From: Nigrospora sphaerica
Lineage: Eukaryota; Ascomycota; Sordariomycetes; Amphisphaeriales; Apiosporaceae
Length of the DNA stretch: 64,000 nt
NCBI GenBank assembly: GCA_018287875.1
Contig: JAGVVL010000022.1
Span: forward strand, 3,534,001-3,598,000
Direction of reading: 5' to 3'
Within the stretch, counting starts at the first letter, position 1, and every line of letters begins with the position of its first letter. A model generated the notes under the pieces. The model saw only the letters and a program-made list of their open reading frames with translations, searched no databases and was not told the origin of the DNA. The position numbers and the translations under genes were made by a program. Positions 1 to 11,187 of this stretch are shown here, piece after piece.

Positions 1-1100
1 TCGCTAGGGCGGTGGACGCCGGCGGCAGTTACAGCTCAAAGAGCGGATGCATGTGGATTCACCTTTCCGAACCAGTCGCAACGGGGTCCTTCACAGGACC
101 GGGAGCCCGGGCGGTGGTTGGTCACTGAGTTTGTGGGTAGTAGGAGCAGGAATCGCGCTCTGGCGAAGGCTTTCGGGCAACATGCCGCGAGCACGAATTC
201 CCCGGAGATGGCACACTGCTGCCAGGCGCCAGGACTGAACCGATGACCACCGTAGCGCGTGTGCGCTGACTCGATGGCAGCACCGACGCGAACGAGGCAT
301 AGCAGCCGGGACCGAAACTACCAAGCCGCCTCAGCCGCGAGGCGTCGGTCCGCGGACCAATGTCTCCCTGCCTACCCCTGGCGGTCTCGGCTGTCGGTTC
401 TAGGCCAGCGAATGACCGGCGCTTCCTCGCACCGAAAAGGTCTCTCTACATCGACCGGCCCAGCGCTATGTGTTTTCCTCCCCTTGTCACTGGGACCCGG
501 AAGACCGACCGCATAAGACTTGGATCACCTCCCACCACCTGGGTCACATTCTCTCCTTCGCCCTCTCTCGGGACGCGGCATTTGGAGCTTCGTGACCCAA
601 GGCCACGGGGGAGTCGGCTCGCCTACCGCTGCTGGATGAGAGCAGATCGCATGCACGTACACTATTTGGGACCAACGTGTCTGATGCCAAGGTCAGTTTT
701 GTCTTCCCGCCGTGAACCCAAGCGTTCGCGAGGCAGGGGAATCCACGGCGACGCAAAGTGCGTAGCATGGCCCAGAAGCCGCTCTATTTTCTGTTTTATC
801 TGACTTGAATCATGGCTCATATCTGCTTCGTGGGAATCGTAAATGTCGTGAAAACATGGATACTGTACAGTCCTCGGTGCAGTCCGAGCACCACCGCAGC
901 CTTTTCTTCCGGCCTGTAAAATGCATCAGTAGGATTCGCCGGTTTTGTGTGTCCGCCTCCGACACGTGCGCCGCAGTCACTCTCGCCTGCCGCGGGACGC
1001 GTGGTCGCAGGGCATCGAAAACATCAGCTGGCGGAAACAAGCTGGAAGCTGCAAACCCCCTTCTATGTGGTTTTTGGAGCGCCGCGGTTTTGCTTTCCCC
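1..1100. other. intergenic, no supported gene
   Basis: I see no gene I can support here. Short open frames occur on both strands, but none has a recognisable domain, a consistent G/C-ended codon pattern or plausible splice sites. The right part is the 3' flank of the minus-strand Ser-rich gene that ends at 1101. Confidence 0.5.
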
Positions 1101-2678
1101 TTACGGCCCACGGCCGTAGCTTTTGCCTTTGACATCCGAAGAGGCTGGATCTGACGTCTTGAGTAGCTCTCGGAGGCTTCCTTCTGCATAACTCCTTGAC
1201 CTCGGCCCCTTGTTGTCCGACGACGCAACTTCAGTCACACTTGTGCCACGCCATGGCATCCAGTTCCCGAACCCTGCTAATAAGCCGGGTGCTCCCCGAG
1301 CTTCGTCGGGACTCGAAATGGCAGCAGCGGCCACCGAAGCTGACACGACAGCGCGAGATGGCCCGGCAGGCGCATCGGGTGTGCGTGTTTCGGTGCCGGT
1401 CTCCTGCGACGTCCTAATCTCCAAATGATTGCGTGAAGTCTTGGGTCGGGCGGGCTCGCTGACCAGAGCGGCCCCCGAAGATCTAGGCGAGCCCAACTCG
1501 CCCGGGCCGAGGCGCGTACTGTCCATGACGGCATTGGCAAATGTGGCCGATTTCCTCCTCGCAACTTTGTTCTGGCCGTCTTCCCGCGTTTGGTGGGAGA
1601 TTTCGCCGCTGCTGCGCGAGCCTCCGCTCCCGCTTCCGTCTTTTCGCTTCCTGGAAGTTCGTCCGCGGACATCGTCGGCGAGTTCCCGAGCCGACTTTTT
1701 CTTACTCTTATCCTCTTCGGAGGAGCGACTGGAGCTCATGATGGTTTCCAAGTTGCTGTATGCCGCGCTTCGCCGGCGGGCCCCGCTCCGCCGTTTCTTC
1801 TGCCTCGTCGACGACCGCTCGTCGTCACTCGGAATGGCCTGCAACGTCGGGCCTCCCAGGGGTTGGCATCTAGAAGAGGAGCCGGCTGCGCTTGCCAAGA
1901 ATCCGTTCCCGTTGCCGTGGGGCACCATGTGAACTTCGTATTGGTTGCTCAAGGAGTACTTGGATCGGGCGCAGATCTCGGCGATGCGGTCCAGGTCGGC
2001 TCCCACGTCTTGTTGCATGTCTGCCATGATGCTTTTGAAGCTGAAGGCCTCGAGCGGCGGGAGTTTCACGTCATTCCCGGCAGAGGCCGACTTCTTGTTG
2101 CCCAGATGGCGCGCCATGTTCAACGCCATGCCATTCCGGCCGGGCCGCCAGTTGGAGGCGTTGGACGAGACCGAGATGGAGGACAGCGGTATGCGGCGAC
2201 TTGCCGGCCGGCTGGCGGCCGACGAGGGCGGTGGGCCCGAGTAGGTCCGGACGATGACGGGCTGCGAATAGGTGCCCGTCGTGGTCCTGGTGGCGGTACT
2301 GGGAGGCCCGGTACTCTTGGTGTAACGATGGCGCGAGGAGGGCTGTGAGCGGTTGAGCTCCCTCAACGCCGTGGTACGGTGGGCGGCTGTCGAGTCGTCA
2401 AGAGGTATCGGCCTGCCCTCGGCTGTGGAAGGCACCAGCGAGGTGCTGGAGGCATTCGATTGACTGACGAGGGGGAAACTGAAGAAGGGCAGCGAGTGGC
2501 GGCGCGACTTGGACGATCGCGGGGGCGGGGGCTGGGAAGGGTGGGCGAGGGAGGAGGGGGACGGAGGAGGAGGACGTTGCTGGGGAGGGAGGCGAGCACG
2601 AGACGAGCGGGAGGGCGTTATATCTGAGGCCGGCGCAGCCGAGGACCGATCCCCGGGCTGGTACTGGACGGATGCCAT
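1101..2678 (-). CDS. Ser/Pro-rich disordered fungal protein, 525 aa
   Basis: Single-exon ORF of 525 aa whose function I do not recognise. The N-terminal third is rich in Pro, Ser and Arg (repeated SQPPPP/SRPAS-type stretches). Around residues 205-255 there is a denser, probably conserved segment (PPLEAFSFKSIMADMQQD followed by DLDRIAEICARSKYSLSNQY) that looks like a short amphipathic helical region. The remainder is Ser/Lys/Arg-rich with basic runs (QKKRRSGARRRSA, KSKKKSARE) suggestive of nuclear targeting. No signal peptide, membrane helix or enzyme motif is visible. The start at 2678 is the first ATG of the frame and begins MASVQYQPGD, a plausible start. The length, codon use and the embedded conserved-looking block argue for a real gene, not a chance frame. 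Function is unknown. Confidence 0.75.
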   Translation of the reverse strand: MASVQYQPGDRSSAAPASDITPSRSSRARLPPQQRPPPPSPSSLAHPSQPPPPRSSKSRRHSLPFFSFPLVSQSNASSTSLVPSTAEGRPIPLDDSTAAHRTTALRELNRSQPSSRHRYTKSTGPPSTATRTTTGTYSQPVIVRTYSGPPPSSAASRPASRRIPLSSISVSSNASNWRPGRNGMALNMARHLGNKKSASAGNDVKLPPLEAFSFKSIMADMQQDVGADLDRIAEICARSKYSLSNQYEVHMVPHGNGNGFLASAAGSSSRCQPLGGPTLQAIPSDDERSSTRQKKRRSGARRRSAAYSNLETIMSSSRSSEEDKSKKKSARELADDVRGRTSRKRKDGSGSGGSRSSGEISHQTREDGQNKVARRKSATFANAVMDSTRLGPGELGSPRSSGAALVSEPARPKTSRNHLEIRTSQETGTETRTPDAPAGPSRAVVSASVAAAAISSPDEARGAPGLLAGFGNWMPWRGTSVTEVASSDNKGPRSRSYAEGSLRELLKTSDPASSDVKGKSYGRGP

Positions 2679-5338
2679 TTCATATGTGCATGGACAACGC
2701 AGTATAGAACGGAAACAGGATAGGACGGACGGGGTGTCTAAGCCGCGAGCGCGAGCCAGCCAGCAATCATACCATGTAAGGTGGCAGGCAGGCAGGTAGG
2801 CGACAGAAAAGACAAGCTAGTCGTGGGCCCGTCTGCTATGCGATATGCAGTGTGTCCTTGGTCCGCCGGAGGTCTGCTTCTGCCCATGCCACTCGTGGAG
2901 GAAGGGGCAGGCGTGCCAAACCAATGCCGGGCCCCGGATGTAGGAGGCAGTATGTAGCAGGTATGTAGATATGTAGGTAGTATGTATGTATGTGGTAGCA
3001 GTTATGTAGCCGACAGGGTAGAGAAGTAGCAAGCAGCCGAGGCGTGGTGTCGCAACGAGACGCTCAGAGGGGCCCGCAAGACATTGTCTTGTAGAAAGAG
3101 AGGGTGGCCTATCTGCAATCCGGCACACCCGCGCTGATGGTATGGTATGGCGACAGATGGGATGTGTGGTCTGGTGTGGTCTGGTCCGGTCTGATACGGG
3201 TGGCTGGAAGCCGGAGGGCTTTTGGGACGAGGTGGACGGGGAAGAATTGCACCACAATACCAAACCGCCCGCGGGATTGGGGTTTGGAGGGGGGTGTCGA
3301 AGGCGGGGGGGGTAAGGAAAGAGCCCTGCAGTAGGGATTCTCCAGAATGGGTGTATGTAGGTATGCACTTCTTAGGAGGGGTCCATCTGCAGTGGGTAAG
3401 CGGGCAGACGGGCTGCAGGGAAGGTGAGAGAAAATCGATCTTCACTGAAGCTCCAGTGATCCCAGTTCTTTTTTCTTCTCCTCCGTGTCTTGCCCGTGTT
3501 TTTCCCTCCTTCGAGATGCTAGCCGAGAGCGGTTGCCAAGCACCCAACAAGCTGGTTCTGGGGGCGCCGGCGGTTGGTGCTACTGCTGGTCGTGCTCGAT
3601 GTGGACAGTTTCGTCGTCAATCAGGCGCGGCGTCGAACGAGAGCGGCGACAGTCCCGCGGGGTATGCGGGTTCTGCTTGTTGTTGGGGGGACGCACGATG
3701 AGGAAAGTGAGGTGACTTTGGTCGACGATCGATTGGGGAAGATGGAGTTTGTTCCCCTGTTGACATGCCGGGCGTGCTTCTCTGGGCCCTTCCCCTCCCC
3801 ATCTCTCGAGTTTCCCGTGCCCTCTCCCTCCCTTTGAATCCTCTCACCCATCGTCCAGAGCGGGCTCATTCGTGCACTTGCGACCCCGTCTCGGCTCCCG
3901 GGGCTCGTGGCGAGTGGCCGGCTGTTTGGCGCCAGGCTCGCAGCTCGTTGCTCCCCCGCCCGGCTTCTGACTGGGCGGAAGAAGCAAAGCCCTATGCACG
4001 GCGTCGTGGCCGGCCGTGAAAGGACTGCTTCCAATAGCCGCGACAGGGGTCGGGAGGTCTGGAGGTCTGGCAGTCGGGGTGGGGGGAAAGCCTTAAACTC
4101 TTTGTGGCCGTCGCTCCCTCGGACGAGCAATTGACTTTAGCCCGCAACGTCGTGACTGGAGGCATATCCCAGCACCAGCAGGCCGGCTAGCCTAGACGAT
4201 TGGTCTGGCGCCCGACGACCCCGACGGCTGCCGCTGCGCCTGCACTTGCATCGCCGTGATGAGTTGGCTGCTGTTCTGCCATAGGCCCTGGGCAGTAGAA
4301 GCCGCTGTTCTGCCTCCCGGCGTTGTAGGGCTTACGGGATACAGAATCCTGCTATCACGAATCCAGTTGGCCCCGCATCCACGATACGCCCCCCTTCCCC
4401 TCGCCCCCGTCGAGACCCGGGGTTGCGGGCGTGGGCGTAGGCGCGGGCGTGGGCGCGGGTGTGGGCATGAGAAGTCCCGTTCATTGCCTGCAGGCCATAT
4501 CCTCCATATCTGGGCCCAAGCTACTTGCGTAGGTAGTATCTACTTATCTATCGCCTTCCAAACCCCTCGCCATGTTTCTCTCACCTTATCTGAGCCTCGA
4601 CGGCAACCGGGGTCCCTCCTCCTTCGTCCTCGGCCGCATCCGGTCGGCTTGCTAGCGGGCGGCAAGGGGACGCGCTGGGAACAACAGCCACGCTGGAACA
4701 CGTGTACCACTGACGACGGCTTCCCTTCGGCAAGGGAGCTCCTATCCCGGCCGCTAACGTGGGCGAGGCTGCTTGATCCCGCCTGCGTGCCGTTATGTTT
4801 CCGGACGGCGTTGCGAGACCAACCGAGCCGCCACGGAATCGCAACATGATCCGCTTGTGTGCAGAGACTCTAACGCCATCTGATACCGACTGCATAGCAC
4901 CAGTTATGCTCCGTCTTGTTGGGTCGGCTCCGACGGGCCACTGTCGCCGTCGTCCCGGGCACTGTCAGCATAGACCAAGACCTACGGTGTCGGACAATGG
5001 CTGGCAAGCTGTCGCTATGATTGATGAATAACTACATATAGCCGTGCACGACAGACCCATCCTTTCCCCGGAGACCCCCCTTGGGAACGAGATCCATTAT
5101 TCGGATCCGACCCCTGCAAGGACGCCGGCTCGGAACTTGCTGGGTGCGGGTGCGGTTACGCATAACTGCCATCCATGTTCCTTGCAACTACCTATAACTC
5201 CATGGTCTCGATACCAAGCGTATTCTCGGCAACCCACGCATAAATGATATCCTGTCGGCATATTATATCTGCTCGGCAGCTCGTATTTCTGCCTTTTCTG
5301 CCCCCTCGGTCGCCTGTCGTAATCAAGTCGAAACCACC
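2679..5338. other. intergenic: upstream of the Ser-rich gene, downstream of the PMP3-like gene
   Basis: No supported gene. It holds the presumed leader and promoter of the minus-strand gene starting at 2678. Low-complexity tracts include a degenerate TATGTAGG/TATG array at about 2940-3010, GGTCTG-type repeats near 3168-3195, and a degenerate GGGCGT hexamer array at about 4427-4467. Open frames of 150-200 codons here (for example on the minus strand at 3002-3550) lack domains and are probably chance. Confidence 0.5.
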
Positions 5339-5788
5339 TCAGTTCGTAGGTTGGACCATGGTGCCATAGCCGTGGCCACCGGTCTGTACCCTCTCGCTAT
5401 AGACGCCCGGGGCGCGCTTTGCGGCGAAGCGACCTTCTCTGGCCTGCTCGGCGCGGTCGTAGTACACGTACTCGACATAGAAGGCATGGATGTGGCCGGG
5501 CAGGAATCTGTAGGATAGCGCGTCAGCGGTTTGCAGCCGACGCAGAGCAAGAGTTGGGTAGCCCTTCGATATAGACTTACGCGAGGACAGTGAGACAGAT
5601 GTTGATAAAGAGATCGGCGCCGCAACCGGCAACCAAGTAGACGCCGACCGGCGGGACTAGGGTGGATTTTTTAGCGATGGGCCCATAGGCGGGAAGGGGG
5701 ACAGAGCTGCGCTCGTTCACCCCCTCGGCGAAGACAACTTACAGAAAATGGTGATGAGCACGACAAGCACACCTGAAATGGAACCCAT
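5339..5788 (-). CDS. PMP3/SNA-family small membrane proteolipid (UPF0057), 96 aa
   Basis: Three-exon gene: exons 5743-5788, 5581-5656 and 5339-5507 (introns 5657-5742 and 5508-5580, both GT...AG). The joined frame is 291 nt, a whole number of codons. The protein opens MGSISGVLVVLITIF, then PPVGVYLVAGCGADLFINI, then LAFLPGHIHAFYVEY. This is the classic two-helix Pmp3/RCI2/UPF0057 pattern with the PPVGV, GCGADL-IN and PG-IHAFY signatures. A 45-residue hydrophilic tail rich in Arg, Glu and Gly follows, as in the longer fungal SNA2/SNA3/SNA4-type members. Family members sit in the plasma membrane or vacuole-directed membranes and influence membrane potential and cation stress. The splice-dependent match to the family over its whole core makes the model strong. 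Which yeast paralogue it corresponds to cannot be decided here. Confidence 0.93.
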
Positions 5789-8700
5789 TTTGGCGGTTTT
5801 ATTGTTGGAAGGGGACGGTGCTGTCGTGGGTGAGGACGGCCGATTGGCTCGTGATTTTTGCGGGTGGGCGGAAGTTGTTTGCTTGCGGTTTAGGTATCCT
5901 GGGGATTCGAAGATGCGGGTTCGTTCACGCGTACGGGTAAAAGTGCCAAGGGGTAAGCAACAAATGGCACAGCAGCCCCAACCAGGTATTTATTCACTAG
6001 CTATGGGGGGTCACAACAGTTGACCAACCTTTTGCCATGTCTATTTCGAGATAGGCATCCCCTGTCTGCGGTCTGGACGGGATGATGACGTATGCAATCG
6101 CTATGCGCGAGCTGCGCCTGGCCATTGGTCTGCCCGCCAACTGGACCGGCTATTCGGCCAGCCTCGTGGGCGCCTATCCGCCTGTCTGGGCGCCGCCACT
6201 GAAAGACAAGTGCTGCCATCAGGGAAAGCAGACACAGACTGTGACCCGCACGCGCTCACTTGACGTCGTTCGTTCGCGACCGGCTGGAAAAGTTGTCCAG
6301 GTGCCCTTGGTCGTGCTGTACGCCTGTCTCTACGCCTTTCGCAACGTCGGCGGAGGGACGGAGTATCCCCAGTTGCCCGTCTTGCAGCACGGCAGTACGG
6401 CAAAGCCGCGCTTCAAGTATTGGGGTCTGGTCTCGCAAGGGGCGAAATCAGCTTGCGTAATCCCACATGTGACCCCGGGTCCAACCAACTTGGCCAACTC
6501 CAGGGCAATTTACCTTCGGCTCACTGTGCCGGAAAGACACTGGGGCGCAGTCTCCGACACGAAATACGTCAAATTAGAGGGAAGGAGAGTAGAAGCTGGT
6601 CGCACAGCTGCCGAAATGGTAGCCAGCCTCAATCCGCATGACGATGATATCCATGCTCATCGAATTCGCTGCGATTTACACCACGATGTACGAGGGCATA
6701 TTCATACCCTCCACACCTGGATAACCCGAGTCCCTTCGAATTGAGTTGCACTGCAATTCCAACACCAGCATTCCCTGACATGGTGGCTTCGGGTCGCGAC
6801 AGTACGGTATGGCTGTGAGCTGCTCGTCACATTATTGTGCGCGGTCGGTGGTGCGCATTAGGGTCCATGGGATCGTGGGAGCACAACCAAGAAATTGCAG
6901 CTCCTGGTCTGCATCTGATGCAGGTTGAATCGCGGCGTACGCCATCACATGCGCCAGACCTCAAATGGCCCTGCCGAGCTACCAGATCCGTCGGGCCTTG
7001 GGCGGCCAGGACTAGGCTGCGTGTCCGGGACGTTGACAGTCAAGCTCTTGAAACAGTCGTTCCTGACTGTGGTCTGTGGGGGTTCCGCGCCTAGAATACA
7101 CCGACGGGGGAGCCCCGGTGGCAGTCGAGACTCAACGGCTTCGGAGGTATCCGCACCTCTGCCCCATCTGCTCGACACAACTCGAAAACACGAAGACCGG
7201 CCACAAGTGAGGGGATGTCGTGAGAGCGCCTCCATACGTGGCCGACGGGCGTAGTGAGGAAAACAAGCCGACGGCGAACAACAGGAGACGAGTTAGTCGA
7301 CCGACGAGCGGCGTTGCGGAGGCTTCTTCCTCCCCTTCCTCCTCAGCCATACAAACAGCGCCGTGCTATTTGCGACTCCGAACGATTTACACCGTTCGCA
7401 CATTGGGTGGTGCTTTTCAAACGTTTGTTCCAGGCGGGGGAAGGAGTGCACAGCAAGCCGAATGGCCTAGCGTGGTTGCATAGGTGGGCAGCTCCTCTGG
7501 GCGGGCTGGATATCGTGACCACGTTTCGGCACAACCTAGGTACCTTAACGCCTCGCCTAACCCAACTCGGCAACAAGTGGTGGTAAGTGGGCCCGCCCGC
7601 TGAAGGCCAGAGAGCCCTGCCTCAGACTAGAAGGGGGGGCCATGCGGCACTAGGAAAGACACTTTGCGAGGGAACGGTGCCGTTGCGGAACGTTATTACA
7701 GCAGGGGATGGCGGTAAACTTGTCGGTGTTAGGTCTAGGTATCCTACGGCTGCAGGACGGCTTCTCTCCTCCCACAGCTCTGCTCCCGGCCATGGAAGGA
7801 AGAGATGAAAGGCGCCTCAGGGTCGTCCGTAATGGTTGATGGCCGCCGGATTTCCTACTCTGTACTTCATGGCTAGGCTGGGTACATGGGTACTTAGGTA
7901 CTCGGTCCGAGGAAGAAACAAAAGCCACCATGCTGGCGCTAGATCGCAACGTTCTTTGCCAAGGGCATTTTGTCTCTCGGGTGGCCCCATGCGGTCGGCC
8001 CCTGAGCTCGGCTGAGTGTCCGACGCGCAATTGCTTGAAATTGGAGGGGGGTTGCTGTGGCTTACCTGGGCAAGGACCACGTTGTGTACTTCTCTCCGAA
8101 TGCTCTCGTTGAGAGTGGCCGGGGACATCGAGTTACAAGACCAAACACACTGGCCGTCCCCCAAAATACATGCTGGATGTATGGACGATGAGAGTTGATG
8201 CATTGGGCTGCAACTGGAGCCCTGTCAGTGGGCAAGCATCACAACGGATCGCTGGGCCGGATAAGTCCAAGTGCCATCTTAACCAATTGGGGCAATGAGC
8301 TATTTGCAGCAGAGAGATGAGGCATGCCTGAAGTGCCTTGCACCCTCTTGGTTTGCTGATGCTCGAATCCACCAACACAGACACGCCTCGATTTGGGAAC
8401 TGCTGCTGAGACAGCACACCATAGTTTTTCTCATGAGTGAAGCTGCCTGGCCGTCCGTGTGCTGGACAGTGTAAGTTACGGTTGTCTTCGTAGCGCACTT
8501 CGTATTGGGGCTGTGGCCTAAAGGGTTATGAGGAGGCAGACGCCCCCGGCCAAGCCAGCTCCAGCTCTCTAATGAGAGGTACCTAGAATACCTTTTGTGG
8601 TATCCATAGGGATTCTGTCCGCGCCCCGATGCCGCCGCGTTGATCGGCAGGAGAGTATGGAAATAGTCATCCGTTGGCCCGGTGACGTCCATCCTACCCT

Positions 8701-11187
8701 GCCTAACCCATCTTCTATTGTCAGGGGAACGTTCTTGTTCCCCAGGGCTCCCCACTAAGGACTGGACTGCCCTGAGAGGACCTCGGGTGCTATAGGAACC
8801 CATCGAGCTTGGCACAAGGGATACTAATTAGCTGCCTGCAGCATGGCCTGCAGACTGCGGCACGCCATCAGCGCGGCCCTTGGAAGACGGGGCGGAAGAC
8901 ATGTAAGTAACTGTTGTAAGGAGGCAGCTGTGAGTACATCATGCATACTTCCAGACTCCTTGGGTTAGGTACCTGCGTCTTAGATATTCCATGCCGCTAC
9001 AGATGATGCTGCAGTGTCTCCCCCGGTCGTCTTTGAAGGACCCCATAGCCTGGGCCGATTTGTTTCCTGCATGCATCCATGCTTCTTTGCTGCCCCGGCT
9101 CTTTGCTTGCTTCCGTGCCTACATGAACAGGAAGGGTGAGGAAGTGAAGAGCCGCCTATAACGTGTATGGATGGGCGGGATGAGATGAACATGTGCAATC
9201 TCGGATCCTCGGATGTATACGAGCAGTTATGTGATGTACGTACTGGTGCATTTACCCACTTCACACGCATCTGGTACGGCAGTAAAGCATCTGATGATTA
9301 CTGGGACATGCAGATTGCAGGGAGCAACGGATGCCATGTATTTACCGCCATTATGATTTCTAGTGGTTGTCCACAGCTCAACCAAAGGAGGAAGTAGATA
9401 GCCAGCTGTTATCGTCCTCCATCTGATAGCTAGGGGTGGGCCCGGATGCAGCCTGTATGGCACAACGAGTTGCATCCATCCATCGGCATGCGATGCAATG
9501 TATCGGAGGCAGGTGTTTGGAAACATGTGTTGGTGCTTGCATTGAGTGTCAGCGCGCATACAGCATCAACTGGTAGAAAAGAAAGAGAAGTACAGAAACG
9601 GATTATAGCCATGCCACTGGGGTGAGATGCTTCCTAAGAACGAATTGCCAACAGGCACCCTGGGGGAGAAATACGAAGAGGGCTGTAGGGACCTATGTAT
9701 CTTTGCACCAGGGGCACATGTTCATCGACTAGGCCATTGCTGAGTGACGAGAAACGGGTAGAGGAGTAGGAGGAGCTCAGGTACCTATTGGATGAAGATG
9801 GACACCTGCATAGTCGTCAACAGTCACCCATCCTTCCAAAGGAAAAAGGGTCTCTCTACGATTCCTCGTCATTGAGGGGATATTGATTCCCTGCACCCTG
9901 GGAGGAAGTACATGACGACAAAGAGGTACCTAGGTAGGTGGGTAGAGCAAGTAGGCAGGCACCAAACATAGAGCGGTATTGGGTGGGATGGGACGTGTGC
10001 TTTAGCTCTAAGCAGGCACCTAACCCAACCTAAAGCACATGCCGCCAACCCGTCACAACAAGCACGCGTCCACTACTCGTGGCTCGTCTACTCACTTGGT
10101 TTTGGCTGCCTGCTCCCCCGTTGCACCCAAGGCTGGGAAAAAAGGTAGATGCCTACCAATTACCTTCTGCTTCCCGTCCACATTGACCAACACCAACACC
10201 CATCACGGCGCAACGCGGTGCAGCCCCGTCCCTGGCATCACTGAAAGAAAAGAGCTGGAGGTGGCCCAGCGGCATTGTCTCCACGATTCGAGACAGCGGG
10301 CAGGCGCTAGCCCTTCAACCCGCCCGAAATATCTTCAGGCTAAGCGACATTGAGTAATTGGCCGGCCGGCTGTCGACGAAAAAAAGCGATCTTCTTCCAC
10401 CCTGCCCGAAACCAACACTGCAGCCGAAACCACACCACCACCTCCAAAGCACCACCACAGGCAAGGCAGCTCGACAGGCAATTGGTACTGGCCAACTTCG
10501 GCTCTGGGGCTCCTCTTCTGTGCACACCATACCATACGCTGCTAAGTGCTTGCCTGCTCTCCTTCCCACTCTTGCACTCCACCACATCAAACATCATCGC
10601 TGCTCTGCCTCCTCTCTCTTTCCCGCAGACCCTTGCACTCTCACTCCTTCCGCCCCCCTTCCCTCCCCCTCCTCCCATTTTCGTCTCCCACCCGGACTGC
10701 GAGGGACTGTGGAAAACACTCGATACCTTGCGAAGAGGTAGAGAGAGAGAGAGAGAACCGCCAGGAGCCCGCCATCTGTCACCGTTGCGATCCGCCGTCA
10801 CACTTAACTTTTGAGCTACCCCCTTCTCGTGCGTGCCGACCACAGCTCCGGTACCATCCTCCTCACCCGCCGGCCTCGCCGCCCCTCTCCATCCGTACGA
10901 CTTTGGAGACCCCGGTTTCCCTATCCCTCGTCGGTTTTCTAACTAGAGAGCTCAGGCAGCCCGCCGATTCCATTGTTGGGCGCCCGACCAACCCCCAACG
11001 GCCGCAGCTGCGAGGACGAAAAATCAGGTCGTGGGTTTCTCCGCCGGCTACGCTCTCACGACGACCGCCCTGATCGATTGCGCAGACCCGCCATTGACAC
11101 AGCCAAGCCGCGTCTGTAGCGCTACGAATATTTGCACAATATCGCCGACGTACATTCACTATACAGGTTCTTGAAGAACTAGCAGTC
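5789..11187. other. long intergenic stretch, no supported gene
   Basis: 5.4 kb without a gene I can support. The longest frames (220 codons on plus at 6082-6744; 171 codons on minus at 8300-8815) show no domain, no consistent G/C-ended codons and no family resemblance. The sequence carries several copies of a short palindromic motif around TACCTAGGTA (about 7535, 8579, 9927) and one copy of a 20-bp sequence also found at 21731. The right end (about 10350-11187) is the presumed leader/promoter of the NRP1-like gene, pyrimidine-rich with a (GA)n tract near 10740-10756. Confidence 0.5.

Noticed and set aside
6082..6744. 220-codon plus-strand frame
   Set aside because: No domain, mixed codon endings, no neighbouring exon or leader signal; most likely chance.
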